The position numbers and the translations under genes were made by a program. The notes below the pieces were generated by a model. The model did no database searches and had not been told where the DNA came from. It was given only the letters and a program-made list of their open reading frames with translations. Positions 54,682-63,460 of a stretch of DNA of 64,000 nucleotides are shown piece by piece. How positions within the stretch are numbered: the stretch's first letter is position 1; the number at the start of each line of letters is the position of its first letter. The DNA comes from Aquincola tertiaricarbonis (lineage in GTDB: Bacteria; Pseudomonadota; Gammaproteobacteria; Burkholderiales; Burkholderiaceae_C): positions 1 through 64,000 of the forward strand of contig NZ_JZUE01000021.1 of the NCBI RefSeq assembly GCF_000969605.1, given 5' to 3'.

Positions 54682-55554
54682 TTAGGCCCGGCGCAGCGTG
54701 CCGACGTTCGACGAGATGTACCGGGCGATGGCAGACAGCACCTGCGCCAGGTCGGCCTGCACCGTCGCGAAGTTGGCATTGCGCTCGCGCGTGGCCTCGT
54801 CCATGTACACCGGCCGGCGCAGCTCGACCTGCAGGCTGTGGCGGCCCAGCGCCGGCTGGCCGATCTTGGCGATCAGGCCCACGCCCTTGTAGGGGTCGTT
54901 GCGGGCCACGGTGTAGCCGCGGGCGCGCAGCTCCGCTTCCACCAGCGCCACGAACTCGGGCGAGCAGGTGCTGCCGTCGCGGTCGCCCAGCACGAAGTCG
55001 GCCAGCGGATGCGGGCTTTGGATGCCCAGGCGCTCGTAGGCGTCGTTGGGCATGGAGTGCAGGTTCAGGTGCCACACGCGGCCGAAGCGCTGCATGGCCT
55101 CGTCCACCGCGCTGGCCAGTGCCGCGTGGTAGGGCACATAGCAGCGGCTGATGCGCTGCTGCACCTCTTGTACAGACAACTTGCGCGCATAGATCGGCGT
55201 GGCCGCATTGACGTTGCGCCACACCAGGCCGTAGCCCAGCCGGGTCTTCTCGCCGGGGTTCAGCGGCGTGGGCCAGGGTTGGTCGAGCAGCGCGGGGTCG
55301 AGGTCGTCCAGCGTGCGGTTAACGTCGATGTAGGTGCGCGGAAAGTGCGCGGCCAGCAGCGTGCCGCCCACCGCCGGCACGTCGGACCACAGTGCGTCGA
55401 CATGGGTGTCCTCGCCCCGGCGCAGCAGCCATTGCGGCACCGCATGGCCGAAGTCCTCCGGGTAGTCGACGCCGCTGTGCGGCGAGTCGCACACCAGCGG
55501 CAGCGGTGCAGCCTGCGGTGCCAGCAGCGTGAAGGGCGCGCTGTCCATCGTCAT
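54682..55554 (-). CDS. N-formylglutamate amidohydrolase (HutG-like)
   Basis: The 290-residue protein belongs to the N-formylglutamate amidohydrolase family: LPLVCDSPHSGVDYPEDFGH, RTYIDVNRTLDDLDPALL, WHLNLHSMPNDAY and GRHSLQVELRRPVYMDE supply the metal-binding and substrate residues. In histidine degradation HutG releases formate from N-formylglutamate, but here no other hut genes are adjacent. It overlaps the Bug gene stop by 4 bases, so import and hydrolysis of an N-acyl amino acid is the likely shared role. Confidence 0.85.
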   Translation of the reverse strand: MTMDSAPFTLLAPQAAPLPLVCDSPHSGVDYPEDFGHAVPQWLLRRGEDTHVDALWSDVPAVGGTLLAAHFPRTYIDVNRTLDDLDPALLDQPWPTPLNPGEKTRLGYGLVWRNVNAATPIYARKLSVQEVQQRISRCYVPYHAALASAVDEAMQRFGRVWHLNLHSMPNDAYERLGIQSPHPLADFVLGDRDGSTCSPEFVALVEAELRARGYTVARNDPYKGVGLIAKIGQPALGRHSLQVELRRPVYMDEATRERNANFATVQADLAQVLSAIARYISSNVGTLRRA

Positions 55555-56552
55555 TCGGCGCTGATGCGTGCCACCTTGGCCACGCGCTGGTAGCGGTCGA
55601 TGGCGGCCTGGATCTGCCGCGCGAAGTCGGCCGGCGTGCCGGGGATCAGCGTCGCGCCCGACTCGTCCATCTTGCGGATGAACTCCGGGTGCTGCATGGC
55701 CTTGTGGATGGCCGTGTTCAGCCGCGCGATCACCGGCGCCGGCGTGCCGGCGGGCGCCACCACGCCGAACCAGCCACCGCCGCCCATGGGTGCAAAGCCC
55801 AGCTCGCCGTAGGTGGGCACGTCGGGCAGCATCGGCGAGCGCTTCTCCGACAGCACCGCCAGCGCGCGCAGCCGACCTGACTTGATGTGCGTCAGCGCCG
55901 AGGGCAGGTTGTCGGTGATGGCATCCACCTGGCCCGCCACCGCGTCGGTCATCGCCAGGCCGGCGCCCTTGTAGGGCACGTGCAGCAGGTCGATGCCGGC
56001 CAGCGACATGAAGTGCTCGATGTTGGCGTGCCCGAGCGAGCCGGTGCCCGGCGAGGCGAAGGCGTACTTGCCGGGCTCGGCCTTGGCCAGCGCGATGAAC
56101 TCCTGCATCGTCCTGGCCGGCACCTTGGGGTTGACCGCGAACACGCTGGGCACGGTGGCCACGTTGGTCACCGGCGCGAAGTCCTTGACCGCGTCGTACT
56201 TCATGCGGCCGGCGTACACCGCGGGGTTGGAGCCGTGGGTGCTCATCGAGGCCATGCCCAGCGTGTAGCCGTCGGGCCTGCTCTTGGCCACCTGCTCCAT
56301 GCCCAGCGAGCCGCCGGCGCCGGCGCGGTTCTCCACCACGAAGGTCTGGCCCAGCTCGCGGCCGGCGTACTCGGCGATCAGGCGGGCGGCCATGTCGGTG
56401 CTGCCGCTGGGCGAGAAGGGCACGATCAGCTTGATGGGCCGGCTGGGATAGGCCTCCTGCGCGGTGGCAGGAGCCAGGCCGGCCGTGGCCAACGCGGCCA
56501 GCGCCAGGCAGGCGGCGCGGCGGCCGGGGGAGGGAAGGCGGTGGATGCTCAT
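55551..56552 (-). CDS. Bug-family (TctC) periplasmic binding protein
   Basis: The 333-residue solute receptor has a signal peptide (ending near residue 31, ATAQ) and the mature start AYPSRPIKLIVPFSPSGSTD; VVENRAGAGGSLG is the conserved loop. No TctA/B genes are in the window. The start at 56552 (MSIHRLPSPGRR) is chosen. It is divergent from a LysR gene and coupled to the hutG-like gene, so it probably binds that enzyme's substrate or a related compound. Confidence 0.9.
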   Translation of the reverse strand: MSIHRLPSPGRRAACLALAALATAGLAPATAQEAYPSRPIKLIVPFSPSGSTDMAARLIAEYAGRELGQTFVVENRAGAGGSLGMEQVAKSRPDGYTLGMASMSTHGSNPAVYAGRMKYDAVKDFAPVTNVATVPSVFAVNPKVPARTMQEFIALAKAEPGKYAFASPGTGSLGHANIEHFMSLAGIDLLHVPYKGAGLAMTDAVAGQVDAITDNLPSALTHIKSGRLRALAVLSEKRSPMLPDVPTYGELGFAPMGGGGWFGVVAPAGTPAPVIARLNTAIHKAMQHPEFIRKMDESGATLIPGTPADFARQIQAAIDRYQRVAKVARISAE

Positions 56553-56635
56553 GGCGGCGCAGTCTGGTGCAGGGCGGCCGCGGGCACAAACGACAATCCG
56601 GCACTCGCGCATTACCTTTGTTCATACCGCCTGCC

Positions 56636-57574
56636 ATGCGGCTGCATTCCCCTTCGATGTCCGAGCTGCACGCCTTCGTGGCCACTGCCCGCAGCGGCAG
56701 CTTCACCCGCGCGGCGCAGGCGCTGTGCGTCACACAGGGTGCGATCAGCCGCGCGGTGGCGCGGCTGGAAGCGCACTTCGGCCAGGCGCTGCTGCTGCGC
56801 CAGCCGGCCGGACTGGTGCTCACCGAGGCGGGCCGCAGGCTGCTGCATCAGGTGCAGGCGCCGCTGGCAGCCATCGAGCAGGCCAGCGCCGGGCTGCGGC
56901 AACCGGCCGGCGCCCCCACGCTGGCGCTGGCCGTGGTGCCCACGCTGGCCAGCGTGTGGCTGGTGCCCCGGCTGGCTGGCTTCCAGCGGCTGCATCCGGA
57001 AGTCACGCTGCGCTTCGTGCCCTACCGCAAGGACGAGGATTTCAGCGGCAACGCCGCGCCCGATGCGGCCTTGCTCACCGGCCTGGGCCCGGCCCAGTGG
57101 CCGGCCTGGCATTGCGACGAGGTGATCGGCCGCCAGGTGGTGCCGGTGTGCCACCCGCGGCGGGCCGCGGCGCGGGCCTGGGCCACGCCAGCCGCACTGG
57201 CCGCGGAACCGCTGCTGGGCCACACCACCTCGCCGGCCAACTGGGCGCTGTGGTTCCAGGCCGTGGGCGCGGCCGATGTGCAGCCGGTGCTGGCCTCGGC
57301 CTTCGACCAGGTCAGCATCCTGGTGCAGGCCGCACTGGCCGACATGGGCGTGGCCCTGGTGCAGCGCTGCCTGGTGCGGGCCGAGGTGGAGTCGGGTCGA
57401 CTGGCGGTGCCCTTCGACCTGCCGGTGATCCTGCCGCGCGGCTACTACCTGTGCTGCCCACCCGCCCATGCCCACCGGCCGGCACTGGTGGCGTTCCGCC
57501 AATGGTTGCTGGCCGAGGCGGAGGAGGATGCGGGCAGGCCGTTCACGCTGCCCGGCGCCGCTTGCGCGGCCTGA
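56636..57574 (+). CDS. LysR-family regulator (GcvA type)
   Basis: The 312-residue LysR protein has the GcvA-like opening MRLHSPSMSELHAFVATARS and HTH residues GSFTRAAQALCVTQGAISRA, then LRQPAGLVLTEAGRRLLHQV. It is divergent from the Bug/hutG-like genes, with 83 bases between the starts, and very likely controls them. The start at 56636 is chosen over ATG 56567, which would extend into the intergenic region. Confidence 0.9.
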   Translation: MRLHSPSMSELHAFVATARSGSFTRAAQALCVTQGAISRAVARLEAHFGQALLLRQPAGLVLTEAGRRLLHQVQAPLAAIEQASAGLRQPAGAPTLALAVVPTLASVWLVPRLAGFQRLHPEVTLRFVPYRKDEDFSGNAAPDAALLTGLGPAQWPAWHCDEVIGRQVVPVCHPRRAAARAWATPAALAAEPLLGHTTSPANWALWFQAVGAADVQPVLASAFDQVSILVQAALADMGVALVQRCLVRAEVESGRLAVPFDLPVILPRGYYLCCPPAHAHRPALVAFRQWLLAEAEEDAGRPFTLPGAACAA

Positions 57575-57660
57575 GCCCCCGTCCTACAACCTGTTGCGAA
57601 TGGCGCCGACGGGTCCTGCGGGGCGCCGCGGCCATGATCGGCGCAAACGCTGCCGTACCC

Positions 57661-58203
57661 ATGACCACCACCGCCACCCGCCCGCCGCTGCCGCCTCTTC
57701 GACGCGGCCAGGACCTTGCCGAGCCCACTGCGCCGTGGAACCGGCCCACCCGCGCCGCGCGCTGGTGGAGCATGGGCCTGCCGCTGCTGCTGGTGCTGGT
57801 GGGCAACGGCCTGCTCTTCGCCACCGGCGTGCGGGGCGGCAGCGACGGCTTCGAGAGCCTCCGCCTGGCACCGCCCGGCTGGTTCGTCGGGCTGATGTGG
57901 GTGCTGATCTTTCCCATGTGGGGGCTGGCCCGCTGGCGCGTGTGGCAGGCCGGCGCGGTGGGCCGTCGCGCGGCGCGCTGGGTGGTGGCCCTGATGGCCT
58001 GGTCGCTGGCCTATCCGGCATTGACGCTGGGCTTCGATGCGGGCCTGTCGGCCGCGGCCAACCTGGCTTCGCTGGCCCTGGTGCTGCTGACCACGCGCCG
58101 CGTGCAGCGGGCCAGCGCCGCCGCCGCCGTGTGGCTGTACCCCTCCATTGTCTGGATCGGCTTCGCCACGCTGCTGGGCCTGGTCGCCTGGTGGCCGCAC
58201 TGA
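57661..58203 (+). CDS. TspO/MBR-like membrane protein
   Basis: The 180-residue protein has five hydrophobic segments and TspO-like signatures: PPGWFVGLMWVLIFPMWGLA corresponds to the TspO PPxWxFxxxWxxLY region, and LYPSIVWIGFATLLGLVAWW forms the last helix. TspO proteins bind porphyrins or other hydrophobic ligands. An in-frame ATG at 57634 gives a 9-residue longer form. It ends 26 bases before ligD. Confidence 0.78.
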   Translation: MTTTATRPPLPPLRRGQDLAEPTAPWNRPTRAARWWSMGLPLLLVLVGNGLLFATGVRGGSDGFESLRLAPPGWFVGLMWVLIFPMWGLARWRVWQAGAVGRRAARWVVALMAWSLAYPALTLGFDAGLSAAANLASLALVLLTTRRVQRASAAAAVWLYPSIVWIGFATLLGLVAWWPH

Positions 58204-58229
58204 CCTTCCTGGAAGAACATCCCCTGCCC

Positions 58230-60848
58230 ATGGCCGATCCGCTGCAGCGTTACCGCGACAAGCGCAACTTCAGCGCCACGCCCGAACCGCAGGGCGGCCA
58301 GCCCAGCGGCAGCGGCCTGCACTTCGTGATCCAGAAGCATGCCGCCCGCTCGCTGCACTACGACTTCCGCCTGGAGCTGGACGGCACCCTGAAGAGCTGG
58401 GCCGTGCCCAAGGGCCCCAGCCTCGACCCGCACGAGCGCCGCATGGCCGTGGAGGTGGAAGACCACCCGCTGGACTATGCGCGCTTCGAAGGCACCATCC
58501 CGGAAGGTCACTATGGCGCCGGCCAGGTGATCGTGTGGGACAACGGCACCTGGCAGCCCGAAGGTGATGCCCGGGCCGGGCTGGCCGCCGGCAAGCTCAA
58601 GTTCACCCTCCATGGCCACAAGCTGGCCGGCCGCTGGACGCTGGTGCGCATGCGCGGCCGCGGCAACGAGCGACAGACGCCGTGGCTGCTCATCAAGGAA
58701 CACGACGACGCGGTGCGCCCGGCCAGCGAATACAGCGTCACCGAGGCCGAGCCCGGCAGCGTGCTGAGCGACGCCGCCATCGGCGAGCCCGGTGCCGCCC
58801 GCAAGACGGCGCGCAAGAAGCCGGCTGCCCAGCCCGCCACCCGCAGGACCGCCGCCGCCAAGACCGCTGCGGCGAAGCCCGCCCCGCGCCGGGCTCGCGT
58901 GCCGCTGCCCGAAGCCCTGCAGCCCCAGCTGGCCACGCTGGTGGACGGCGTGCCGCCCGATGGCGAGTGGCTTTACGAGATGAAGTTCGACGGCTACCGG
59001 CTGCTAGCGCGCGTCGACGGTGGCGAGGTGAAGCTATTCACCCGCAACGGCCACGACTGGACGGCCAAGCTGCGGGGCGTGGCCAAGGAAGTGGCGCAGC
59101 TCGGCATCGACGCGGCCTGGCTGGACGGCGAGATCGTGGTGCTCGACGAGCAGGGCGTGCCCAGCTTCCAGCGCCTGCAGAACGTGTTCGAGCAGCGCCG
59201 CACGCAGGACATCCTGTACTACCTCTTCGACGCGCCCTTCCTCGACGGCCAGGACCTGCGCGAGCAGCCTCTGCGCGAGCGCCGCCGCCTGCTGCGAGAG
59301 CGCATCGAGGCCGCGGGCACGCTGCCACACATCCGCTTCAGCGAAGACTTCGCGGTGGAGCCGTCGCACCTGCTGCACACCGCCTGCCAGATGCGCATGG
59401 AAGGCGTGATCGGCAAGCGGGCCGATGCACCCTATGCCACCGGCCGCAGCAAGAGCTGGATCAAGCTCAAGTGCAAGCAGCGGCAGGAATTCGTGATCGG
59501 CGGCTGGACCGATCCGCAGGGCAGCCGCACCGGCCTGGGCGCGCTGCTGCTGGGCGTGCACGACGCGGCCGGCGCGCTGCACTATGCAGGCAACGTGGGC
59601 ACCGGCTTCAACCAGCAGTCGCTGGCCGACCTGTCTAGACAACTCGAGCCGCTGGCCGCCGACGCGGCGCCGTTCACCGAGCTGCCGCGTGGCATCAAGG
59701 GCCATTGGGTGAAGCCCGAGCTGGTGGCCGAGGTGTCGTTCGCCGAATGGACCAAGGACGGCCGCGTGCGCCAGGCGGTGTTCCACGGCCTGCGCAGTGA
59801 CAAGCCGCCGCAGGCCATCGGCGTGGAGCAGGCGGTGGAGCCCCCTCGACAGTCAGGCTCACTGGCGGCCAGGCCGGCGAAGAAGCCGGCCGGCGCGCAG
59901 GCCAAGGCGCCGCCCGCCGCCCCTGCGGCCACCACCCGCTCGCGCCCGGTGAAGCTGCCTGCCGGCCTGCGGCTGACGCATGCCGACCGCGTGGTGGACG
60001 CCAGCACCGGCATCACCAAGCAGGAGCTGGCCGAGTACGCGGCCCGCGCCGCCAGCCGGCTGCTGCCGCACCTGCGCGGACGGCCGGTGTCGCTGGTGCG
60101 GGCACCGGCCGGCATCGGCGGCGAGCTGTTCTTCCAGAAGCACGACAGCGGCAAGATCAAGGGCCTGCTCCAGCTCGATCCTTCGTTCGACCCCGAGCAT
60201 GCGCCGCTGATGGAGATCGCCAGCACCGAGGCGCTGCTGAACGCGGTGCAGTTCAACGTCATCGAGTTGCATACGTGGAATGCGACCACCGCGGCCATCG
60301 ACCAGCCCGATCGCATGACCTTCGACCTCGACCCCGGCGAAGGCGTGGCCTGGCCGCAGATCGCCGAAGGCGCGCAGCTGGTGCATGCGCTGCTGGACGA
60401 GCTGGGCCTGCAATCGCTGCTGAAGACCAGCGGCGGCAAGGGCCTGCATGTGGTGGTGCCCTTCAAGCCCTCGCTCGGCTGGGACGCGGTGAAGTCGCTG
60501 TCGCAGCGCATCGTGCTGCACCTGGCGCAGACGCTGCCCGACCGCTTCGTGGCCAAGAGCGGCCCGAAGAACCGCGTGGGCCGGATCTTCGTGGACTACC
60601 TGCGCAACGGCCGCGGTGCCACCACGGTGGCCGCCTGGTCGCCGCGGGCGCGGCCGGGCATGGGCGTGTCGGTGCCGGTGGGCTGGGACGAACTGGCCTC
60701 GCTCACCAGCGGCGCGCACTACCACCTGCGCAACGTGGACGAGCGGCTGTCGCAGCCCGAAGCCTGGGCCGGCGCCTCGGCCGCCAAGAAGCAGGGCCTG
60801 GCCAATGCGATGCGCATACTGGATTTCGTACCGCCCGCAATGAAATAG
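58230..60848 (+). CDS. ligD: LigD, multifunctional ATP-dependent DNA ligase for NHEJ
   Basis: The 872-residue protein has three domains in the Pseudomonas order. A 3'-phosphoesterase (about 1-170: HFVIQKHAARSLHYDFRLEL, EGTIPEGHYGAGQVIVWDNG) comes first. After a Lys/Ala-rich linker is the ligase (about 225-540; nucleotidyl-transfer motif KFDGYR in LYEMKFDGYRLLAR). The polymerase/primase (about 570-872; DLDPGEG and KTSGGKGLHVVVPF) is last. It joins double-strand breaks together with Ku; no ku gene lies in the window. The start at 58230 (MADPLQRYRDKRNF) matches the family. Confidence 0.95.
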   Translation: MADPLQRYRDKRNFSATPEPQGGQPSGSGLHFVIQKHAARSLHYDFRLELDGTLKSWAVPKGPSLDPHERRMAVEVEDHPLDYARFEGTIPEGHYGAGQVIVWDNGTWQPEGDARAGLAAGKLKFTLHGHKLAGRWTLVRMRGRGNERQTPWLLIKEHDDAVRPASEYSVTEAEPGSVLSDAAIGEPGAARKTARKKPAAQPATRRTAAAKTAAAKPAPRRARVPLPEALQPQLATLVDGVPPDGEWLYEMKFDGYRLLARVDGGEVKLFTRNGHDWTAKLRGVAKEVAQLGIDAAWLDGEIVVLDEQGVPSFQRLQNVFEQRRTQDILYYLFDAPFLDGQDLREQPLRERRRLLRERIEAAGTLPHIRFSEDFAVEPSHLLHTACQMRMEGVIGKRADAPYATGRSKSWIKLKCKQRQEFVIGGWTDPQGSRTGLGALLLGVHDAAGALHYAGNVGTGFNQQSLADLSRQLEPLAADAAPFTELPRGIKGHWVKPELVAEVSFAEWTKDGRVRQAVFHGLRSDKPPQAIGVEQAVEPPRQSGSLAARPAKKPAGAQAKAPPAAPAATTRSRPVKLPAGLRLTHADRVVDASTGITKQELAEYAARAASRLLPHLRGRPVSLVRAPAGIGGELFFQKHDSGKIKGLLQLDPSFDPEHAPLMEIASTEALLNAVQFNVIELHTWNATTAAIDQPDRMTFDLDPGEGVAWPQIAEGAQLVHALLDELGLQSLLKTSGGKGLHVVVPFKPSLGWDAVKSLSQRIVLHLAQTLPDRFVAKSGPKNRVGRIFVDYLRNGRGATTVAAWSPRARPGMGVSVPVGWDELASLTSGAHYHLRNVDERLSQPEAWAGASAAKKQGLANAMRILDFVPPAMK

Positions 60849-61051
60849 TTTGCAAATGGGGGGCGCTACCCCCTGAACGGGGTTACACTGGCTAGGTAGG
60901 CATACACAAGACCGTCTCTATGAGGTCATTCGATCTTCCTGTCCCATTCGGTGGCAGGCTCGGTATGGATTTCTCCCCCTGGTGATTTCTTGCGTGTCTC
61001 TGCCACGCGTCAGCATGTGCTGCGCGTGCTTCTTTTTACCCAAGGAACATC
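60849..61051 (+). promoter_or_regulatory. Long leader region of the cold shock gene
   Basis: A 203-base gap between ligD and the cold shock gene, more AT-rich and containing a hairpin ACCCC-CTGAAC-GGGGT (60868-60883). The length fits the long structured 5' leader of many csp genes. AAGGAA lies 7 bases before the start codon. I cannot place the promoter precisely. Confidence 0.45.
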
Positions 61052-61270
61052 ATGTCCACCAAGCAAACGCAAACCGGCATCGTCAAGTGGTTCGACGACG
61101 GCAAGGGCTTCGGCTTCATCACGCCGGAACAAGGCGGCAAGGACCTCTTCGCGCACTTCAAGGAAATCCGCGCTGAAGGCTTCAAGAGCCTGAGCGAAGG
61201 CCAACGCGTTGAATTCGAAGTGACCCAAGGCCAGAAGGGCCCCCAGGCTTCGAACATCCGCCCGCTGTAA
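61052..61270 (+). CDS. Cold shock protein (CspA family)
   Basis: The 72-residue OB-fold protein has RNP1 GKGFGFI and RNP2 DLFAHF; the start is [20 protein letters not shown]. It binds single-stranded RNA/DNA as a chaperone. Its codon use is clearly different from its neighbours, less GC-extreme, as is common for highly expressed csp genes. Confidence 0.97.
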   Translation: MSTKQTQTGIVKWFDDGKGFGFITPEQGGKDLFAHFKEIRAEGFKSLSEGQRVEFEVTQGQKGPQASNIRPL

Positions 61271-61297
61271 TCAGCTCACGCTGATTCGGTAGCAAAG

Positions 61298-61322
61298 AAC
61301 CGCGGCTTGCCGCGGTTTTTTT
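61298..61322. terminator. Intrinsic terminator shared by csp and lysR
   Basis: AACCGCGGC-TT-GCCGCGGTT (9-bp perfect stem) followed by a T-run to 61322. It ends the csp transcript and overlaps the stop codon of the convergent lysR gene at 61321. Confidence 0.9.
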
Positions 61323-62259
61323 ACGCCTGTACTTTCCGCGGTCGCCGGCTGCGGCGGGCCGACTGGGTCACTTCCAGCTCCGCGAAGAAGTCGAACAGCT
61401 GCTGCGCCGCCGGCGACAGGCTGCGGCCGCGCCGGCGGATCAGCCCCACATGCCGCGTGACCACCGGCTCCTCCAGCGGGATGCTCACCAGCAACGGATG
61501 GTCCTTGCCCGGCATCGCCATCGAAGGCACCGCCGCCACGCCGAGGCCCGCTTCCACCAGGCCCAGCAGCGTGGTGACGTGCTGCGCCTCGTACACCGCC
61601 TGCGGGCGGCCGTGCACGCCGGCCAGTGCCTGGTCCAGCAGCAGCCGGTTGCCGGAGCTCTTGCTCACGGCGATGAAATCGAAGGCGGCCAGTTCCTGCC
61701 AGGTCACGCGCCGCTTGCGCGCCAGCGCATGGTCGCGCCGGCAGGCCGCCACGAAGCGCTCTTCCAGCAGCGGCGTGAACTCGATGTCGGGCTCCTGCGC
61801 GCCGATGAAGTTCAGCCCGAAGTCGGCCTCGCCGCGCGACACCGCATCCAGCACCGCATTGGCGCTGGCATCCAGCACCTTCACGCGGATCTTCGGGTAG
61901 GCCTCGCGGTAGCGCTGGATCACCCGCGACAGGTAGTAGTACACCGTCGACGGCACGCAGGCGATGGTCACCTCGCCCATGCGCGTGGCCGCCACGCCGC
62001 GGATGCCCAGCAGCGTGCTGTCCAGCTCGTCCAGGATCTGCTGCACCTTGCGCGCGAAGTCGCGGCCCACGGCTGTCAGGCTCACGCGCCGGGTGGTGCG
62101 GTCGAGCAGGCGCACGCCCAGCGCCTCCTCCAGCTTCTCGATGCGGCGGCTGAAGGCCGGCTGCGAGATGTGCACCGCTTCCGCCGCACGGCGGAAGTTG
62201 CTCAGCTCGGCCACCGCGCGGAAGGCGAGCAGGTCGTTCAGGTCGAAATGGATGGCCAT
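61321..62259 (-). CDS. LysR-family transcriptional regulator
   Basis: The 312-residue LysR protein has HTH residues SNFRRAAEAVHISQPAFSRR then IEKLEEALGVRLLDRTTRRV, and the effector domain GEVTIACVPSTVYYYLSRVI. It is divergent from the prpF-like/Bug locus, with 88 bases between the starts that contain an inverted repeat at 62284-62306. It probably regulates that locus. A basic tail (RRSRRPRKVQA) ends the protein. Confidence 0.9.
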   Translation of the reverse strand: MAIHFDLNDLLAFRAVAELSNFRRAAEAVHISQPAFSRRIEKLEEALGVRLLDRTTRRVSLTAVGRDFARKVQQILDELDSTLLGIRGVAATRMGEVTIACVPSTVYYYLSRVIQRYREAYPKIRVKVLDASANAVLDAVSRGEADFGLNFIGAQEPDIEFTPLLEERFVAACRRDHALARKRRVTWQELAAFDFIAVSKSSGNRLLLDQALAGVHGRPQAVYEAQHVTTLLGLVEAGLGVAAVPSMAMPGKDHPLLVSIPLEEPVVTRHVGLIRRRGRSLSPAAQQLFDFFAELEVTQSARRSRRPRKVQA

Positions 62260-62283
62260 GGCGGGCGCCGCGTCAAGTTCCGG

Positions 62284-62306
62284 ATTGATCGACAGTGTGG
62301 ATCAAT
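62284..62306. promoter_or_regulatory. Inverted repeat between lysR and prpF-like gene
   Basis: ATTGATC-N9-GATCAAT is a perfect 7-bp inverted repeat midway in the divergent promoter region, with a second overlapping ACAGTG / CACTGT pair (62292-62297 and 62314-62319). Likely LysR operator. Confidence 0.55.
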
Positions 62307-62347
62307 CGATACCCACTGTGCAATTCACGCGCATCGATGGGCCGCCC

Positions 62348-63460
62348 ATGATTCAACCCATGGCACAGCTCACCCTTCCTTGCGTATTGATGCGGGCCGG
62401 CACCTCCCGCGGGCCGTTCTTCCTGCGGGAATGGCTGCCCGCCGACGACCTGGCGCGTGACCAGGCGCTGATCGGCGCCATCGGCGCCTCCGACCTGCTG
62501 CAGGTGGACGGCGTGGGCGGCGGCAGCACGCTCACCAGCAAGGTGGCCATCGTGTCGCGCTCCCAGCAGCCCGATTGCGAAGTGGACTACCTCTTTGCCC
62601 AGGTGGGCGTGGGCCAGCAGTCGGTCGACACCCGGCCCAACTGCGGAAACATGCTGTCGGGCGTCGGCCCCTTCGCCATCGAACAGGGCCTGGTGGCCGC
62701 ACAGGAAGGCGAGACCCGCGTGCGGGTGCACAACGTCAACACCGGCGCCCGCATCGACGTGACGGTGCAGACCCCCGGCCGCCGGGTGCAGTACGAAGGC
62801 AGCGTGCGCATCGACGGCGTGGCCGGCACCGCGGCGCCCATCCAGCTCGATTTCCTCGATGCCTGGGGCGCGGTCACGGGCAGCGTGTTCCCCACGGGCC
62901 GGCGCACCGACCTGATCGGCGGCATCGCCGTCACCTGCATTGACGCGGCCATGCCGCTGATGGTGGTGCAGGCCGCCAGCCTGGGCCTCACGGGGCGCGA
63001 GACGCCGGCGGTGCTCGATGCCGACGCGCCGCTGCTGGCCACGCTGGAATCGCTGCGCCGCCAGGCCGGCGAGCTGATGGGACTGGGCGACGTGTCCGAC
63101 AGCGTGATCCCCAAGCCGGTGATCGTCAGCGAAGGCGACGGGCCCGACAGCATCACCTCGCGCTACTTCACGCCGCGGCGCTGCCATGCATCGCATGCGG
63201 TCACCGGCGCCATCGGCGTGGCTGCGGCCTTTGCGCTGCCCGGCACGGTGGCCAGTAGCGCGCGGCAGCGCAGCGGCCCGCGCAACGTGCTGGTGCTGCA
63301 CCCGCAAGGCCGCATTGATGTGGCCGTGGCCATCGAAGGCGAGGGCGCCGAGGCCCGCATCCAGCGCGCGGCGCTGGTGCGCACCGCCCGAAAGATTCTG
63401 CAAGGGGAGATCCACATCCCCGATTACGTGTTCTCGAAACCCCTGGACGGAGACAAGCCC
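62348..63460 (+). CDS. PrpF-like isomerase / 4-oxalomesaconate tautomerase-family protein, no stop before Bug gene
   Basis: The 371-codon segment begins at ATG 62348 (or 62360, MAQLTLPCVLMRAG). It has the PrpF/GalD features: MRAGTSRGPFFLREWLP, GVGGGSTLTSKVAIVSRS, NCGNMLSGVGPFAIEQGL and RTARKILQGEIHIPDY. Family members isomerise the double bond of tricarboxylic or oxaloacid intermediates such as 4-oxalomesaconate. It is full-length, yet the frame has no stop after HIPDYVFSKPLDGDKP and runs straight into the following Bug protein. It could be a true fusion, a lost stop, or a sequencing error. Divergent LysR control is likely. Confidence 0.85.

Noticed and set aside
52735-55593. 952-codon open frame on the plus strand
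   Set aside because: Antisense to the radical SAM and HutG-like genes, both of which have clear family motifs.
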